From Acidobacteriota bacterium (lineage in GTDB: Bacteria; Acidobacteriota; Terriglobia; Terriglobales; Acidobacteriaceae): 57,215 bases of DNA. The position numbers and the translations under genes are program-made. The stretch spans positions 1 to 57,215 of the forward strand of contig JABCZC010000032.1 in NCBI GenBank assembly GCA_013289875.1. Reading direction: 5' to 3'. The notes beneath the pieces were generated by a model that had not been told where the DNA came from, did not search any database, and saw only the letters and a list, made by a program, of their open reading frames with translations. Numbering within the stretch: the stretch's first letter is position 1; every line of letters begins with the position of its first letter. Positions 27,223 to 37,271 of this stretch are shown here, piece by piece.

Positions 27223-28731
27223 ATGTCCCGAACGACTGACCCGGTTCAATTCCCGTCTCTCTACCAGATCAACACCCGGGCTACGCTCACCGATCTCTTC
27301 GCGAGCCTGGGAAGGCAGCCGACGCTCGACGACTTTCCCGACGATGAACTGAACCGGCTCGCGAAGAGGGGCTTCGACTGGGTCTGGTTTCTCGGCGTAT
27401 GGCAGACTGGACCCACTGGACGCAAAATCTCACTTGAGCACAGCGAGTGGCAGGCTGAATTTCGCGAAGTTCTTCCGGACTTTCAACCGAAGGACGTCTC
27501 CGGTTCCTGCTTTGCTACGACGGGTTACACCGTCAACACGGACTTCGGCGGAGCCTCAGTGGTGCAGCGCCTCCGCGACAGGTTGCATACGCGGGGCATG
27601 CGCCTCCTCCTGGACTTCGTCCCCAACCACACCGCGCTCGATCATCCCTGGGTCCGGACGCATCCGGAGTTCTATGTCCGCGGCAGCGAAGAACAGCTTA
27701 GCAAGGAACCGCAAAACTATATCCGCCTCGAAATGCCTTCCGGCCCCACGATCTTTGCCTACGGCCGCGACCCTTACTTTGCCGGATGGCCCGACACGCT
27801 GCAGCTGAACTACGCCGAGCCCGCGCTGCAGCAAGCGATGTTGCAGGAACTGCGCAACGTGGCCGAGCTGTGCGATGGCGTCCGGTGCGATATGGCGATG
27901 CTGATCCTGCCCGACGTTTTCGAGCGGACATGGGGCCTGCGGCCGGAGCCCTTCTGGCCAAATGCCATCGAGTCGATTCGCGCGATCAAGCCGGGCTTCT
28001 TGTTCATGGCCGAGGTTTACTGGGATCTGGAATGGACTCTTCAGCAGCAGGGCTTCGACTACACCTATGACAAGCGGCTCTACGACCGCCTTCGCGAAGG
28101 ACATGCGCGCCCTGTGCGCGATCATTTCCGCGCCGATTCCGAGTTCCAGCGCAAGTCTGCGCGCTTCCTCGAGAATCACGATGAGCCTCGAGCCGCGGCC
28201 GCATTTCCTCGTGAGATCCACCAACCGGCAGCCGTCCTGACCTTTCTTTGTCAAGGCCTGCGCTTCTTCCATGACGGACAGTTCGAAGGCAGAAGAAAGA
28301 AGCTCTCGGTACATCTGGGCCGCCGACCTGAAGAACCAGTCGATACCTCTCTGCGCGATTTCTACGATCGCCTTCTCAACTGCGTGCATCTGCCTGTCGT
28401 TCGCAACGGCCAGTGGCGATTACTGGATTGCACGCAGGCGTGGGACGGCAATTGGACAGTGGACTGCTTCATCTCTTTTCTATGGCAGGCCCCGGGCGAG
28501 GCGTCACTTCTTGTCGTCGCCAACTACGCCCCCAATCAGAGCCAGTGCTATGTCCCGATTCCTCTCGAAAAACTTCGCGGGCATAAGATCCATCTTCAGG
28601 ACCTGATGAGCCCCGTAGCACCTGACCGTGATGGTAACGAACTCGTTTTCCGAGGCCTTTACCTCGATATGCCTGCCTGGGGTTACCATGTTTTTCAAGT
28701 AACGCTGCTCGATCACGCATCCCCCGTGTGA
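27223..28731 (+). CDS. GH13-family alpha-glucan-active enzyme
   Basis: Cytosolic (no signal peptide) glycosidase or transglycosidase of the alpha-amylase superfamily, 502 residues. All four conserved regions are present: DFVPNHT (about 131-137), GVRCDMAM with the nucleophile Asp (about 219-226), MAEVYWD with the acid/base Glu (about 261-267) and FLENHDEPR with the third Asp (about 315-323). It opens with SLYQINTRATL and has a C-terminal beta domain. I cannot assign a subfamily or substrate. It starts five bases after PPK2 and precedes the GH63 gene, so it probably acts on glycogen-derived or trehalose-like glucans. TTG 27214 is an alternative start. A Crp-type site overlaps its stop codon. 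Confidence 0.88.
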   Translation: MSRTTDPVQFPSLYQINTRATLTDLFASLGRQPTLDDFPDDELNRLAKRGFDWVWFLGVWQTGPTGRKISLEHSEWQAEFREVLPDFQPKDVSGSCFATTGYTVNTDFGGASVVQRLRDRLHTRGMRLLLDFVPNHTALDHPWVRTHPEFYVRGSEEQLSKEPQNYIRLEMPSGPTIFAYGRDPYFAGWPDTLQLNYAEPALQQAMLQELRNVAELCDGVRCDMAMLILPDVFERTWGLRPEPFWPNAIESIRAIKPGFLFMAEVYWDLEWTLQQQGFDYTYDKRLYDRLREGHARPVRDHFRADSEFQRKSARFLENHDEPRAAAAFPREIHQPAAVLTFLCQGLRFFHDGQFEGRRKKLSVHLGRRPEEPVDTSLRDFYDRLLNCVHLPVVRNGQWRLLDCTQAWDGNWTVDCFISFLWQAPGEASLLVVANYAPNQSQCYVPIPLEKLRGHKIHLQDLMSPVAPDRDGNELVFRGLYLDMPAWGYHVFQVTLLDHASPV

Positions 28732-28742
28732 TCAGCGTCACA
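28727..28742. promoter_or_regulatory. perfect Crp/Fnr-type site upstream of the GH63 gene
   Basis: TGTGATCAGCGTCACA fits TGTGA-N6-TCACA exactly. It overlaps the GH13 stop codon and lies 92 bases before the GH63 ATG, a usual distance for an activator of that gene. A second perfect copy lies at 34558-34573. Confidence 0.6.
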
Positions 28743-28834
28743 GATCGCATTGTTTTTCTCGACCGTACTAACGTGTTCGTTATTCCGTCGGCTTGCCCCG
28801 GTCATAACTCACGTGCGGACTGAAAGAGACTGCC

Positions 28835-31582
28835 ATGAATGCTAAAGAACAGAAACGCACCCCCCTCTCGTATGTTGAGGTAACTGAACAGAAACGGCTG
28901 AACGAGGCGCGAGAGAAGGGTATTCCCTGGAAAAAGTGGGGGCCTTACCTCAGCGAACGCCAGTGGGGCACGGTGCGTGAGGACTACAGCAACGACGGCA
29001 ACGCCTGGGATTACTTCACCCACGATCAGTCCCGATCGCGAGCCTACCGCTGGGGCGAAGACGGGATGGCCGGCTTTTCCGACGAAAAGCAGCAGCTTTG
29101 TTTTGCGCTGGCGTTGTGGAATGGCCGCGATCCCATTCTCAAGGAGCGCATGTTCGGCCTGACCAACAGCGAATCCAACCACGGTGAAGACGTCAAGGAG
29201 TACTACTTTTATGTCGACAGTACTCCCACGCACTCGTACATGAAGTACCTGTACAAGTATCCCCAGTCGGAATATCCCTATAGCGATCTGGTGGAAACCA
29301 ACAAGCGGCGCTCGCGCGAAGAAATGGAGTACGAGCTTCTCGACACCGGCATCTTCGATGAGGATCGATATTTCGATGTCTTTGTGGAGTATGCCAAGGC
29401 CGATCCGGAAGACACCCTCATCCGAATCTCAGTATTCAATCGAGGTCCGGAGGCGGCGCAAATTCATTTGCTGCCAACATTGTGGTTTCGAAACACCTGG
29501 ACCTGGGAGCATGATCAGCCCAAGCCTGTGCTGGGGCAGGTGGATGGCACAAAGATTTACGCCTCGCACCACCTGCTTGGCGAATACACCCTGCAATGCG
29601 AGGGTGCGCCGGAGCTGCTCTTCACCGAGAATGAGTCGAACGCGGCCAAGCTGTGGGGGCAGCCCAATGCCTCGCCCTATGTGAAGGATGCGTTTCATCG
29701 CTACGTGATCTCCGGTGAGACCGATGCGGTCAATCCGGCGAAGACGGGCACCAAAGCCGCAGCTCATTACGTACTGGATGTTCCGGCCGGTGGAAGCAAG
29801 GTTGTTCAGTTGCGTCTGAGTGCGAATGCTGCGGCCGATGCGTTCGATACCTTCGATCAGGTATTCGACGATCGGTTTGCGGATGCGAACGAGTTCTATG
29901 CGCGCATCACTCCGAATAATCTGAGCGAGGATGAGCGTCGCGTTCACCGCCAGGCGCTTGCCGGAATGCTTTGGTCCAAGCAGTATTACTACTTCGATCT
30001 TGACAGGTGGCTGACCGAGCATAACGCTCATCCACTGGTGGGATCGGGCCAGGGCAAATCGCGCAACGCCGAGTGGTTCCACATGCTGAACAGCGATGTG
30101 ATCTCCATGCCGGACAAGTGGGAGTATCCGTGGTACGCGGCATGGGACCTGGCGTTCCACACGATTGCACTGTCGCTGGTGGACTTCGACTTCGCCAAGG
30201 ATCAGCTGCTGCTGATGCTGCGAAACCTGTACGCGCACCCCAACGGGCAGATTCCGGCGTACGAGTGGAACTTCGGCGACGTGAACCCGCCGGTCCACGC
30301 CTGGGCGACCGTATTTCTCTTCAGGATTGAGTCGCAGCTAGGCCGAGCAGACCTGCGTTTCCTGGAGCGCTCATTCCAGGGACTGATGCTGAATTTCAAC
30401 TGGTGGGTGAATCGTAAGGATCCGCAGGGGCGCAACGTTTTCGCGGGGGGCTTTCTCGGTCTGGACAACATCGGTGTCTTCGACCGCAGTGCTCCGCTGC
30501 CGACCGGCGGCCACCTCGATCAGGCAGACGGCACTGCATGGATGGCCTTCTACTGCCAGTGCATGCTGCAGATCGCGCTGATTCTGACCGATTACGACGA
30601 CATGTATGAGGAAATCGCCTTCCGGTTCCTTGAGCATTTCATATGGATCACCTATGCGATGGACCGTATGGGCACGAACCATGATGAAATGTGGGACTCG
30701 GAGGACGGATTCTTCTACGACCTGCTGCACTTTCCGAATGGCGATGTCATGCGCCTGAAGATCCGCTCGATGGTAGGGTTGCTGCCAATGTGCGCCGCAA
30801 CCGTACTTGAGAACGATGATCTCATGAGGCATCCGAAGATAGTCGAACTACTCCATTTGTTCCGTAAGCGCCACCCGGAGGTGATTCAAAAGATCGCCGC
30901 AGCCGAAGACGTAGAAGTCGGCGGATATATGGGGCGCCGACTCCTGACTGTCGCTAACAAGCCAAAACTGGTGCGTATCCTGCGCTACATGCTCGATGAG
31001 AACGAATTTCTCAGTCCCTACGGCATACGCTCCCTATCGAAGTATCACCTTGAGCATCCGTTCGTGTTCTACCTCCACGGGCAAGAGTATAAAGTTCAAT
31101 ACCTTCCAGCCGAGTCGAATACCGGGATGTTCGGGGGCAACTCCAACTGGCGGGGGCCGATCTGGATGCCGGTGAATGTGCTGATCATCCGCGGACTATT
31201 GTCGATGTATCCCTTCTATGGCCCGGACTTCAAGGTGGAATGCCCCACCGGCTCGGGAAATTACATGACGCTGTTCGATGTCGCGAAGGAAATCGCCCGC
31301 CGCAACGCAAGCATGTTTCTGCGTGGCGCGGACGGCAAGCGTCCGGTCTACGGAGGGACGAAGAAATTTCAGCAGGACCCGCACTGGAAGGATTACATCC
31401 TTTACTACGAGTACTTCCATGGCGATAACGGCGCCGGGCTCGGCGCCAGCCACCAGACAGGCTGGACCGGACTGATCGCTCGGGCCCTCGATCTGTTCGC
31501 GCGGCTGACACCGGAGGCGGTCATGAAAAGTGCCTCGGGCGTGATGGCTGATATGACGCGGGAGCAGGTGGCAGGGGAGTGA
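28835..31582 (+). CDS. GH63-type glucosidase (MGH1-like)
   Basis: A 915-residue cytosolic enzyme with an N-terminal beta-sandwich region and a C-terminal (alpha/alpha)6 barrel, as in GH63 glucosidases and bacterial mannosyl- or glucosylglycerate hydrolases. Visible conserved segments are EYYFYVDSTPTHSYMKYLYKYPQ, NAEWFHMLNSDVISMPDKWEYPWYAAWDLAFH, NWWVNRKDPQGRNVF, MWDSEDGFFYD and WRGPIWMPVNVLI. The last two hold the likely catalytic acids. The substrate is unknown; alpha-linked di- or oligosaccharides or glucosylglycerate-type osmolytes fit the MscS/glycogen setting (inference). It follows the GH13 gene by 103 bases, with a Crp-type site between. No signal peptide is seen. Confidence 0.88.
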   Translation: MNAKEQKRTPLSYVEVTEQKRLNEAREKGIPWKKWGPYLSERQWGTVREDYSNDGNAWDYFTHDQSRSRAYRWGEDGMAGFSDEKQQLCFALALWNGRDPILKERMFGLTNSESNHGEDVKEYYFYVDSTPTHSYMKYLYKYPQSEYPYSDLVETNKRRSREEMEYELLDTGIFDEDRYFDVFVEYAKADPEDTLIRISVFNRGPEAAQIHLLPTLWFRNTWTWEHDQPKPVLGQVDGTKIYASHHLLGEYTLQCEGAPELLFTENESNAAKLWGQPNASPYVKDAFHRYVISGETDAVNPAKTGTKAAAHYVLDVPAGGSKVVQLRLSANAAADAFDTFDQVFDDRFADANEFYARITPNNLSEDERRVHRQALAGMLWSKQYYYFDLDRWLTEHNAHPLVGSGQGKSRNAEWFHMLNSDVISMPDKWEYPWYAAWDLAFHTIALSLVDFDFAKDQLLLMLRNLYAHPNGQIPAYEWNFGDVNPPVHAWATVFLFRIESQLGRADLRFLERSFQGLMLNFNWWVNRKDPQGRNVFAGGFLGLDNIGVFDRSAPLPTGGHLDQADGTAWMAFYCQCMLQIALILTDYDDMYEEIAFRFLEHFIWITYAMDRMGTNHDEMWDSEDGFFYDLLHFPNGDVMRLKIRSMVGLLPMCAATVLENDDLMRHPKIVELLHLFRKRHPEVIQKIAAAEDVEVGGYMGRRLLTVANKPKLVRILRYMLDENEFLSPYGIRSLSKYHLEHPFVFYLHGQEYKVQYLPAESNTGMFGGNSNWRGPIWMPVNVLIIRGLLSMYPFYGPDFKVECPTGSGNYMTLFDVAKEIARRNASMFLRGADGKRPVYGGTKKFQQDPHWKDYILYYEYFHGDNGAGLGASHQTGWTGLIARALDLFARLTPEAVMKSASGVMADMTREQVAGE

Positions 31583-31602
31583 CGTGTGGGGATTGTCGTC
31601 CT

Positions 31603-32112
31603 ATGGCTTCCATCTCTCGCAGATCGGTTCTGAACATAGTAGTCATCGCAGTGCTCCTCGCCGCGCTGCCTGGTACGATTCGCCGCTTCATTCAAACTGG
31701 CAGTTTCTACATGTTCTCCCGGGAGTTCTTTCAGGACATGTTAGCGCGTCTCTCGGGGCCGGGCCGGTTCCGATTCATTCTGCAGCCGGTGGTGGCGATT
31801 GTGTTGGGCGCACGGGATGGTGTAAGAGACGCTCGAGCAGGCTCGTCTCCGTTCTTATGGGGCCTGGTCTTTCATCCTCAACATCGCAGCGGACTGATAA
31901 AGAGCGCGTTCGCATCCGTCAACGTTCTGGTGTGTATGGCGATCCTTCTGGATGTCATTTCGCAGCTTCTCATTTTTCGCAGGGTTAATCCTTTTGCGGC
32001 CTTGTTGCTCGGTCCGGTTCTGATCGCCTTGCCCTATTCGCTCTCCCGGGCAATTTCCAATCGGATATCTCGGCGGCGTAGCGGCAATGCGCCGATCACT
32101 CCGGCAAGTTGA
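31603..32112 (+). CDS. hypothetical membrane protein
   Basis: I do not recognise this 169-residue protein. It has four hydrophobic segments: about residues 7-23 (VLNIVVIAVLLAALPG), 57-72, 101-124 (ASVNVLVCMAILLDVISQLLIF) and 131-151. A basic C-terminus (RISRRRSGNAP) completes it. A GTG at 31579 overlapping the GH63 stop (GTGA) is an alternative start with AGGTGG upstream. Either way the gene is translationally close to GH63 and probably in its operon. Its 3' end overlaps the convergent glgX by 17 bases. Confidence 0.6.
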   Translation: MASISRRSVLNIVVIAVLLAALPGTIRRFIQTGSFYMFSREFFQDMLARLSGPGRFRFILQPVVAIVLGARDGVRDARAGSSPFLWGLVFHPQHRSGLIKSAFASVNVLVCMAILLDVISQLLIFRRVNPFAALLLGPVLIALPYSLSRAISNRISRRRSGNAPITPAS

Positions 32113-34261
32113 ACTGGAATGCGCGGTGATCCACTTCTGTGCGCGCAATCAGGACAACCACCGACCGCGGACCCGCCAGATAGCTCTCTCCCTGTACGGC
32201 GGGCGAGGTTTCCCATGCCACAATGTCGAGAGGCGAGTCGAGAGAAGTGTCGATCCATCGGTGCCATAAGCAATGTGAACCGCTCTCTATCAGTGGCAGC
32301 TCGAATTCGAGAGGCTCCCAGTAGGAGTTCAGGATCACGTGGAAGACTAGGTTTTCATCTCGCAGCTCTGCGCAGAATGCCAGGCAGTGCGAGTGATGGC
32401 TCCAGTCGGGCTGATTTTGTTTCACGCCATGCCAGGATTTTTTTGCCTCTGCGAGCATCTGGTTCAGGCTCTTCCGCTGTCGTTCCGCGCTCGTGTCTCG
32501 CAACAGGCGTCGCTGGATGAACAGTTTTACGAATCGAAGCACGTCTGCGTGTTTCTCGAGCAGGTTCCAGTCGAACCAACTCGTCTCGTTATCCTGGCAG
32601 TAGGCATTGTTGTTGCCGTTCTGTGTTCGCCGCACTTCATCGCCCATCAGAATCATGGGGAGGCCCAGTGCAAACGTAGTTACAGTCAGGAAATTCTTTA
32701 CCTGCCGGTTACGCAGCAGTTCTATTTCCGGATCGTCGGCCGGCCCCTCGACGCCGCAATTCCAGCTGCGATTATCGTTGGCGCCGTCGCGATTGTCTTC
32801 CCCGTTGGCCTCGTTGTGTTTGTGATCGTAGGACACGAGATCGTTGAGCGTGAATCCGTCGTGACAGGTGACGAAGTTAACGCTCTGCTCCGCTTCGCGT
32901 TCCTCGTGTCCGTATATCTCGGGGCTGCCGAGGAACCGGTCAGCCATGCGCCGGGCCGATCCCGGCTCGCTTCGGAAGAAGCTGCGGATGTCATCTCGGA
33001 ACCTTCCGTTCCACTCCTTCCAGCTGTCTCCAACAAAGCTGCCGACCTGGTAGAGCCCCGCCGCGTCCCACGCTTCGGCGATGAATTTTGTGCCTGCCAA
33101 CGTCGGGTCGGACTCAATATCCCAGAGCACCGGCGGAGTCGCCATCAATTGGCCGGAGGAATCGCGCGAAAGAATCGACGCCAGGTCGAAGCGGAAGCCG
33201 TCGACATGCATCTCATGGACCCAGTAGCGCAGGCTGTCCACGATCATTCGCCGGACGACGGAATGATTGGCATTGAGTGTATTGCCGGTCCCTGTGTAAT
33301 TTGCGTACAGGGCGCGGTCTTCCTCGAGGATGTAATAGGTGTTGTTGTCAATTCCTTTCAGGCTGAAGGTCGGGCCCGAGTGGTCGCCCTCCGCGGTGTG
33401 GTTGAACACCACATCGAGAATCACCTCGATACCGGCCTTGTGCAGCGCTTTGACCATGTCGCGAAACTCATCCGTCGGACCGAGATGGTCCTGCCGCGAG
33501 CTGTACGCCTGGTGGGGCGCGAAGAATGATACGGGCGCATATCCCCAGTAGTTGACCCTGCCCGGCGGACAATCCTGCGCATCGAACTGGAAGACCGGCA
33601 GAAGCTCCACTGCGGTAATACCGAGTTCCTCAAGATACGGAATCTTCTCGATCAGGCCGGCGTACGTTCCTCGCGTCTCTTCCGCCACACCGGAATTAGG
33701 ATGGCGCGTGAAACCCCGCACGTGCATCTCGTAGATGATTGTCCGGGAGGACGGTTTCCGCAGAGGCGTGTCGCCTTCCCAATCGTAGGAGGAGAGATCG
33801 ATGACCACGCTCTTCATCGCCGTCGCCGCATTGTCGCCTGGGCGACCGGCAGCAACGCGGTTATAACTCTCAGGTGCCCTCACAGCCCGGCCATAGGGAT
33901 CCAGAAGAACCTTTTCCGCATCGAATCTCAGGCCATTTGCAGGGTCGAACAGTCCCCCCACCCGATAGCCGTAGATCTGGCCAGGTTCTACTTCCGGAAC
34001 GAAGACATGCCAGTAGTGATACGTGCGGTTCGCGTACGGATCGAGACGAATCACGCGCGATGGTTCAGAATCGTCCTCGCGATTGAAAAACAGCAGTTCC
34101 ACTGCGGAAGCCTGGCGGGAATAGATGCTGAAGTTGACGCCGCCCTCAATCGGCGTAGCTCCGAGCGGAGCGCTCTTGCCGATCGTAGCCGACTGATACA
34201 CGCCCGCTATGTTTGGTGAAGCCGGCACTGCTGGACGGTTGAGGCTGACTACACTATCCAT
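32096..34261 (-). CDS. glgX: glycogen debranching enzyme (GlgX/isoamylase type)
   Basis: Hydrolyses alpha-1,6 branch points of glycogen or limit dextrins in the cytosol. The 721-residue product has an N-terminal CBM48-like domain (SAPLGATPIEGGVNFSIYSRQASAVELLFF) and then a GH13 barrel with DVVFNHTAEG, VDGFRFDLAS (nucleophile), FIAEAWDA (acid/base) and VNFVTCHDGFTLND. The GlgX-specific segments NGNNNAYCQDNETSWFDW and LGLPMILMGDE are present. It is opposite in orientation to its neighbours. It shares the 503-base upstream region, with one perfect Crp-type site, with the divergent phosphoketolase gene. The start ATG at 34261 has only a weak ribosome site. Confidence 0.95.
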   Translation of the reverse strand: MDSVVSLNRPAVPASPNIAGVYQSATIGKSAPLGATPIEGGVNFSIYSRQASAVELLFFNREDDSEPSRVIRLDPYANRTYHYWHVFVPEVEPGQIYGYRVGGLFDPANGLRFDAEKVLLDPYGRAVRAPESYNRVAAGRPGDNAATAMKSVVIDLSSYDWEGDTPLRKPSSRTIIYEMHVRGFTRHPNSGVAEETRGTYAGLIEKIPYLEELGITAVELLPVFQFDAQDCPPGRVNYWGYAPVSFFAPHQAYSSRQDHLGPTDEFRDMVKALHKAGIEVILDVVFNHTAEGDHSGPTFSLKGIDNNTYYILEEDRALYANYTGTGNTLNANHSVVRRMIVDSLRYWVHEMHVDGFRFDLASILSRDSSGQLMATPPVLWDIESDPTLAGTKFIAEAWDAAGLYQVGSFVGDSWKEWNGRFRDDIRSFFRSEPGSARRMADRFLGSPEIYGHEEREAEQSVNFVTCHDGFTLNDLVSYDHKHNEANGEDNRDGANDNRSWNCGVEGPADDPEIELLRNRQVKNFLTVTTFALGLPMILMGDEVRRTQNGNNNAYCQDNETSWFDWNLLEKHADVLRFVKLFIQRRLLRDTSAERQRKSLNQMLAEAKKSWHGVKQNQPDWSHHSHCLAFCAELRDENLVFHVILNSYWEPLEFELPLIESGSHCLWHRWIDTSLDSPLDIVAWETSPAVQGESYLAGPRSVVVLIARTEVDHRAFQFNLPE

Positions 34262-34764
34262 TTCCGGCCACTTCAGGGGCGGCGTGACTTGCTTTTCGAT
34301 GTGCCCGAGAGTTCATGAGAGAATGCGTCTCCTTGGATCGATCGCCGTATGTTTTGCTCATGATACGCTCCGGGCATCTTTCCCAGTGCCGCTGGCCCTC
34401 GTCCTCGTACCGAAGACTCTCGTCTCCTCTTATTTCTGACAATTTCAGGTCGGACGCTGCGGTGATAGCTCGACAACTGGGAATGCGAGGAAGACGCAAG
34501 TCGAACTATTCAAAAGCGAGAGAAGATGAGGCGGAAGCCATCGCGACACGCTTCCACTGTGACACTCGTCACAGCCGGACTTGCAGACCTTGCCATGCTG
34601 AAAAAGAGGTGGAGTTCTTAAAGTGCTGGCGTCCAGACGCGGTTTATACTCGTTTGCAGCGCACGCCAGCCCGAAACACAGTCAGCTAACTCAATCCATC
34701 AGCGAACTCATTTATTCGTAACAGTTACCGTTGCGTAATCAGTCATACAAATCTGAGGTGCATT
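34262..34764. promoter_or_regulatory. divergent control region glgX / phosphoketolase
   Basis: A 503-base stretch without a convincing gene. A 124-codon frame at 34315-34689 is rich in Arg/Ser/Cys and has no ribosome site. It holds the Crp-type site at 34557-34574 and the 5-1-5 palindrome GTAACAGTTAC at 34718-34728. GAGGTG at 34755-34760 is the ribosome site for phosphoketolase. Confidence 0.55.
34557..34574. promoter_or_regulatory. perfect Crp/Fnr-type site between glgX and phosphoketolase
   Basis: CTGTGACACTCGTCACAG has perfect 7-base arms around ACTC and contains TGTGA-N6-TCACA exactly. It lies 190 bases before the phosphoketolase start and 295 before glgX, so it could serve either or both. 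Confidence 0.6.
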
Positions 34765-37254
34765 GTGAATCGTCGGAGTAGCTCAGCAGTTGCGACCATG
34801 CCTGCCGGCAGCGAAGCCGGGCTGTCACAGTCAGGCGAAGGAAAGACCGAATCCCCCAGCCGCGAAAACCTTCAGCGCATGGATGCGTATTGGCGCGCTG
34901 CAAATTATCTGTCCGTTGGGCAAATCTACCTGTATGACAATCCGCTTCTGAAGGTGCCGCTTTCGAAGGATCACATCAAACCGAGGTTGCTCGGACACTG
35001 GGGCACGACTCCGGGCCTGAACTTCATCTACGTGCATCTGAACCGTGTCATTAAGGCAAATGACCTCGACATCATCTATGTGACCGGGCCGGGGCACGGC
35101 GGCCCGGGTCTGGTTGCCAATGTGTATCTGGAGGGCACGTACAGCGAGGTATATCCCGAGATATCCCAAGATGAAGAGGGAATGAAAAAACTGTTCAAGC
35201 AGTTTTCCTTCCCAGGCGGTATACCCAGCCACGTTGCCCCCGAAACTCCGGGATCCATCCACGAAGGCGGCGAACTCGGCTACGCGCTCAGTCATTCGTA
35301 CGGAGCTGCTTTCGACAATCCAAATCTCATCGTGGCCTGCGTCGTGGGTGATGGAGAAGCAGAAACAGGTCCACTCGCCACCAGCTGGCACTCGAACAAG
35401 TTTCTGAATCCCGCAACCGACGGCGCAGTTCTCCCCATCCTGCATCTGAACGGCTACAAGATCGCCAACCCAACCGTCCTGGCCCGGATCAGCCATGAGG
35501 AACTCGATCAACTTATGCGTGGATACGGCTACACGCCGTACTTTGTGGAAGGGTCTGACCCGGCGACGATGCATCGCCTGATGGCTGAAACCCTCGACCG
35601 GGTTATCGCCGACATCAAACAAATTCAGCATCGGGCAAGAAATGAAGGAAGCGACGATCGTCCTCTTTGGCCCATGATCGTCCTGCGCACGCCGAAAGGC
35701 TGGACCTGCCCCAAGGTCATCGACGGCAAACGCACCGAAGATTATTGGCGCGCGCATCAGGTGCCCATGGGGGAAATGCACCAGAATCCCGCGCACGTCA
35801 AACTTCTCGAGGCGTGGATGAAGAGCTACAAACCTGAAGAACTCTTCGACGACACGGGACGCTTCAAATCTGAACTGGCGGAACTCGCTCCGAAGGGCAC
35901 GCAGCGCATGGGAGCGAATCCACACGCGAACGGTGGCTTGCTGTTGAAGAACCTCCGCATACCGGACTTTCGCGAGTACGAGGTCAAAACACCGGGGCCC
36001 GGCGCCGCCATTGCCGAAGCGACCAGGGAGATGGGCAAGTTCCTGCGAGACATTATGCAGCGGAATGCGACCACGCGTAACTTCCGTCTGTTTAGCCCGG
36101 ATGAGAGCAATTCCAATCGCTGGCAGGACGTCTTAGACGTTACCAACCGGCCTTGGATGGCGGAGATCTTTTCCTTCGACGATCATCTGGCGCACGACGG
36201 TCGGGTCATGGAGATGCTCAGCGAGCACCAATGCCAGGGCTGGCTCGAGGGCTATCTGCTCACCGGCAGACACGGCTTCTTCTCCTGCTATGAGGCCTTT
36301 ATCCACATCGTCGATTCCATGCTCAACCAGCATGCGAAGTGGTTGAAGGTCTGCAATCACATCCCCTGGCGCCGCCCCATTGCCTCGCTGAACTATCTGC
36401 TCTCCTCTCACGTCTGGCGTCAGGACCACAACGGCTTCAGCCATCAGGATCCCGGATTCATCGATCACGTTCTCAACAAGAAGGCAGAGATTGTGCGGAT
36501 TTACCTGCCGCCGGACGCCAATTGCCTGTTATCTGTAACCGACCACTGCCTGCGCAGTCGCAATTATGTAAATGTGGTTGTAGCCGGGAAGCAGCCTGCC
36601 CCTGTTTGGCTCACGATGGATCAAGCCATCAAACACTGCACCGCGGGCCTCAGCATCTGGGAGTGGGCCAGCAATGACAGCGACGACGAGCCTGACGTAG
36701 TAATGGCGTGTTGCGGAGACGTGCCTACGCTGGAGACGCTGGCGGCGGTCGATATCCTTCGCAAGCTCGTTCCCGATCTCAAAATCCGAGTCGTAAACGT
36801 CGTCGACCTTATGAAGCTTCAGCCCGCCGAGGAACATCCTCACGGCCTCAGCAAGAGAGAGTTCGATTCCATATTCACTGAGGACAAGCCGATCGTCTTC
36901 GCTTTTCACGGATATCCCTGGCTGATCCATCGCTTGACCTACCGGCGGACCAATCACCACAACATCCACGCGCGAGGTTACAAGGAAGAAGGTACGACCA
37001 CCACGCCGTTCGACATGTGTGTCCTGAACCAGATCGATCGATTCAACCTGGCTTGCGATGTATTTCAACGCGTGCCGAAGCTGCGCGCTCACGCAGCCTT
37101 AGCTCAGCAGAAAGTGCGCGAGAAATTAATTGATCATAAGAACTACATCTACAGGCACGGAGACGACATGCCGGAAATCAAGAACTGGCAGTGGCCGGGA
37201 TCGGGTGTGAAGGCAGGCACACGAGTTGCAGATACAGCAGCGGACAACGTGTAG
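34765..37254 (+). CDS. xfp: xylulose-5-phosphate/fructose-6-phosphate phosphoketolase
   Basis: Thiamine-diphosphate enzyme that splits xylulose-5-P or fructose-6-P with phosphate into acetyl-P and a triose or tetrose phosphate. The 829-residue product has full family length. Diagnostic segments are [11 protein letters not shown] (about 105-115), [19 protein letters not shown] (ThDP/Mg site, about 194-212), [23 protein letters not shown] and, C-terminally, [26 protein letters not shown]. The start is GTG with GAGGTG four bases away; ATG 34798 is the alternative. Placement beside glgX, GH13, GH63 and PPK2 suggests a bypass that turns stored glucan into acetyl-P. No acetate kinase gene is in the window. 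Confidence 0.97.
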   Translation: MNRRSSSAVATMPAGSEAGLSQSGEGKTESPSRENLQRMDAYWRAANYLSVGQIYLYDNPLLKVPLSKDHIKPRLLGHWGTTPGLNFIYVHLNRVIKANDLDIIYVTGPGHGGPGLVANVYLEGTYSEVYPEISQDEEGMKKLFKQFSFPGGIPSHVAPETPGSIHEGGELGYALSHSYGAAFDNPNLIVACVVGDGEAETGPLATSWHSNKFLNPATDGAVLPILHLNGYKIANPTVLARISHEELDQLMRGYGYTPYFVEGSDPATMHRLMAETLDRVIADIKQIQHRARNEGSDDRPLWPMIVLRTPKGWTCPKVIDGKRTEDYWRAHQVPMGEMHQNPAHVKLLEAWMKSYKPEELFDDTGRFKSELAELAPKGTQRMGANPHANGGLLLKNLRIPDFREYEVKTPGPGAAIAEATREMGKFLRDIMQRNATTRNFRLFSPDESNSNRWQDVLDVTNRPWMAEIFSFDDHLAHDGRVMEMLSEHQCQGWLEGYLLTGRHGFFSCYEAFIHIVDSMLNQHAKWLKVCNHIPWRRPIASLNYLLSSHVWRQDHNGFSHQDPGFIDHVLNKKAEIVRIYLPPDANCLLSVTDHCLRSRNYVNVVVAGKQPAPVWLTMDQAIKHCTAGLSIWEWASNDSDDEPDVVMACCGDVPTLETLAAVDILRKLVPDLKIRVVNVVDLMKLQPAEEHPHGLSKREFDSIFTEDKPIVFAFHGYPWLIHRLTYRRTNHHNIHARGYKEEGTTTTPFDMCVLNQIDRFNLACDVFQRVPKLRAHAALAQQKVREKLIDHKNYIYRHGDDMPEIKNWQWPGSGVKAGTRVADTAADNV

Positions 37255-37271
37255 AGAATTTCGACCTGAAG

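Noticed and set aside
32387..33529. 380-codon plus-strand frame opposite glgX
   Set aside because: Antisense to a complete GlgX; no ribosome site and no domain.
34315..34689. 124-codon frame in the glgX/phosphoketolase gap
   Set aside because: Arg/Ser/Cys-rich composition, no Shine-Dalgarno sequence, and it covers a likely regulatory region with a Crp-type site.
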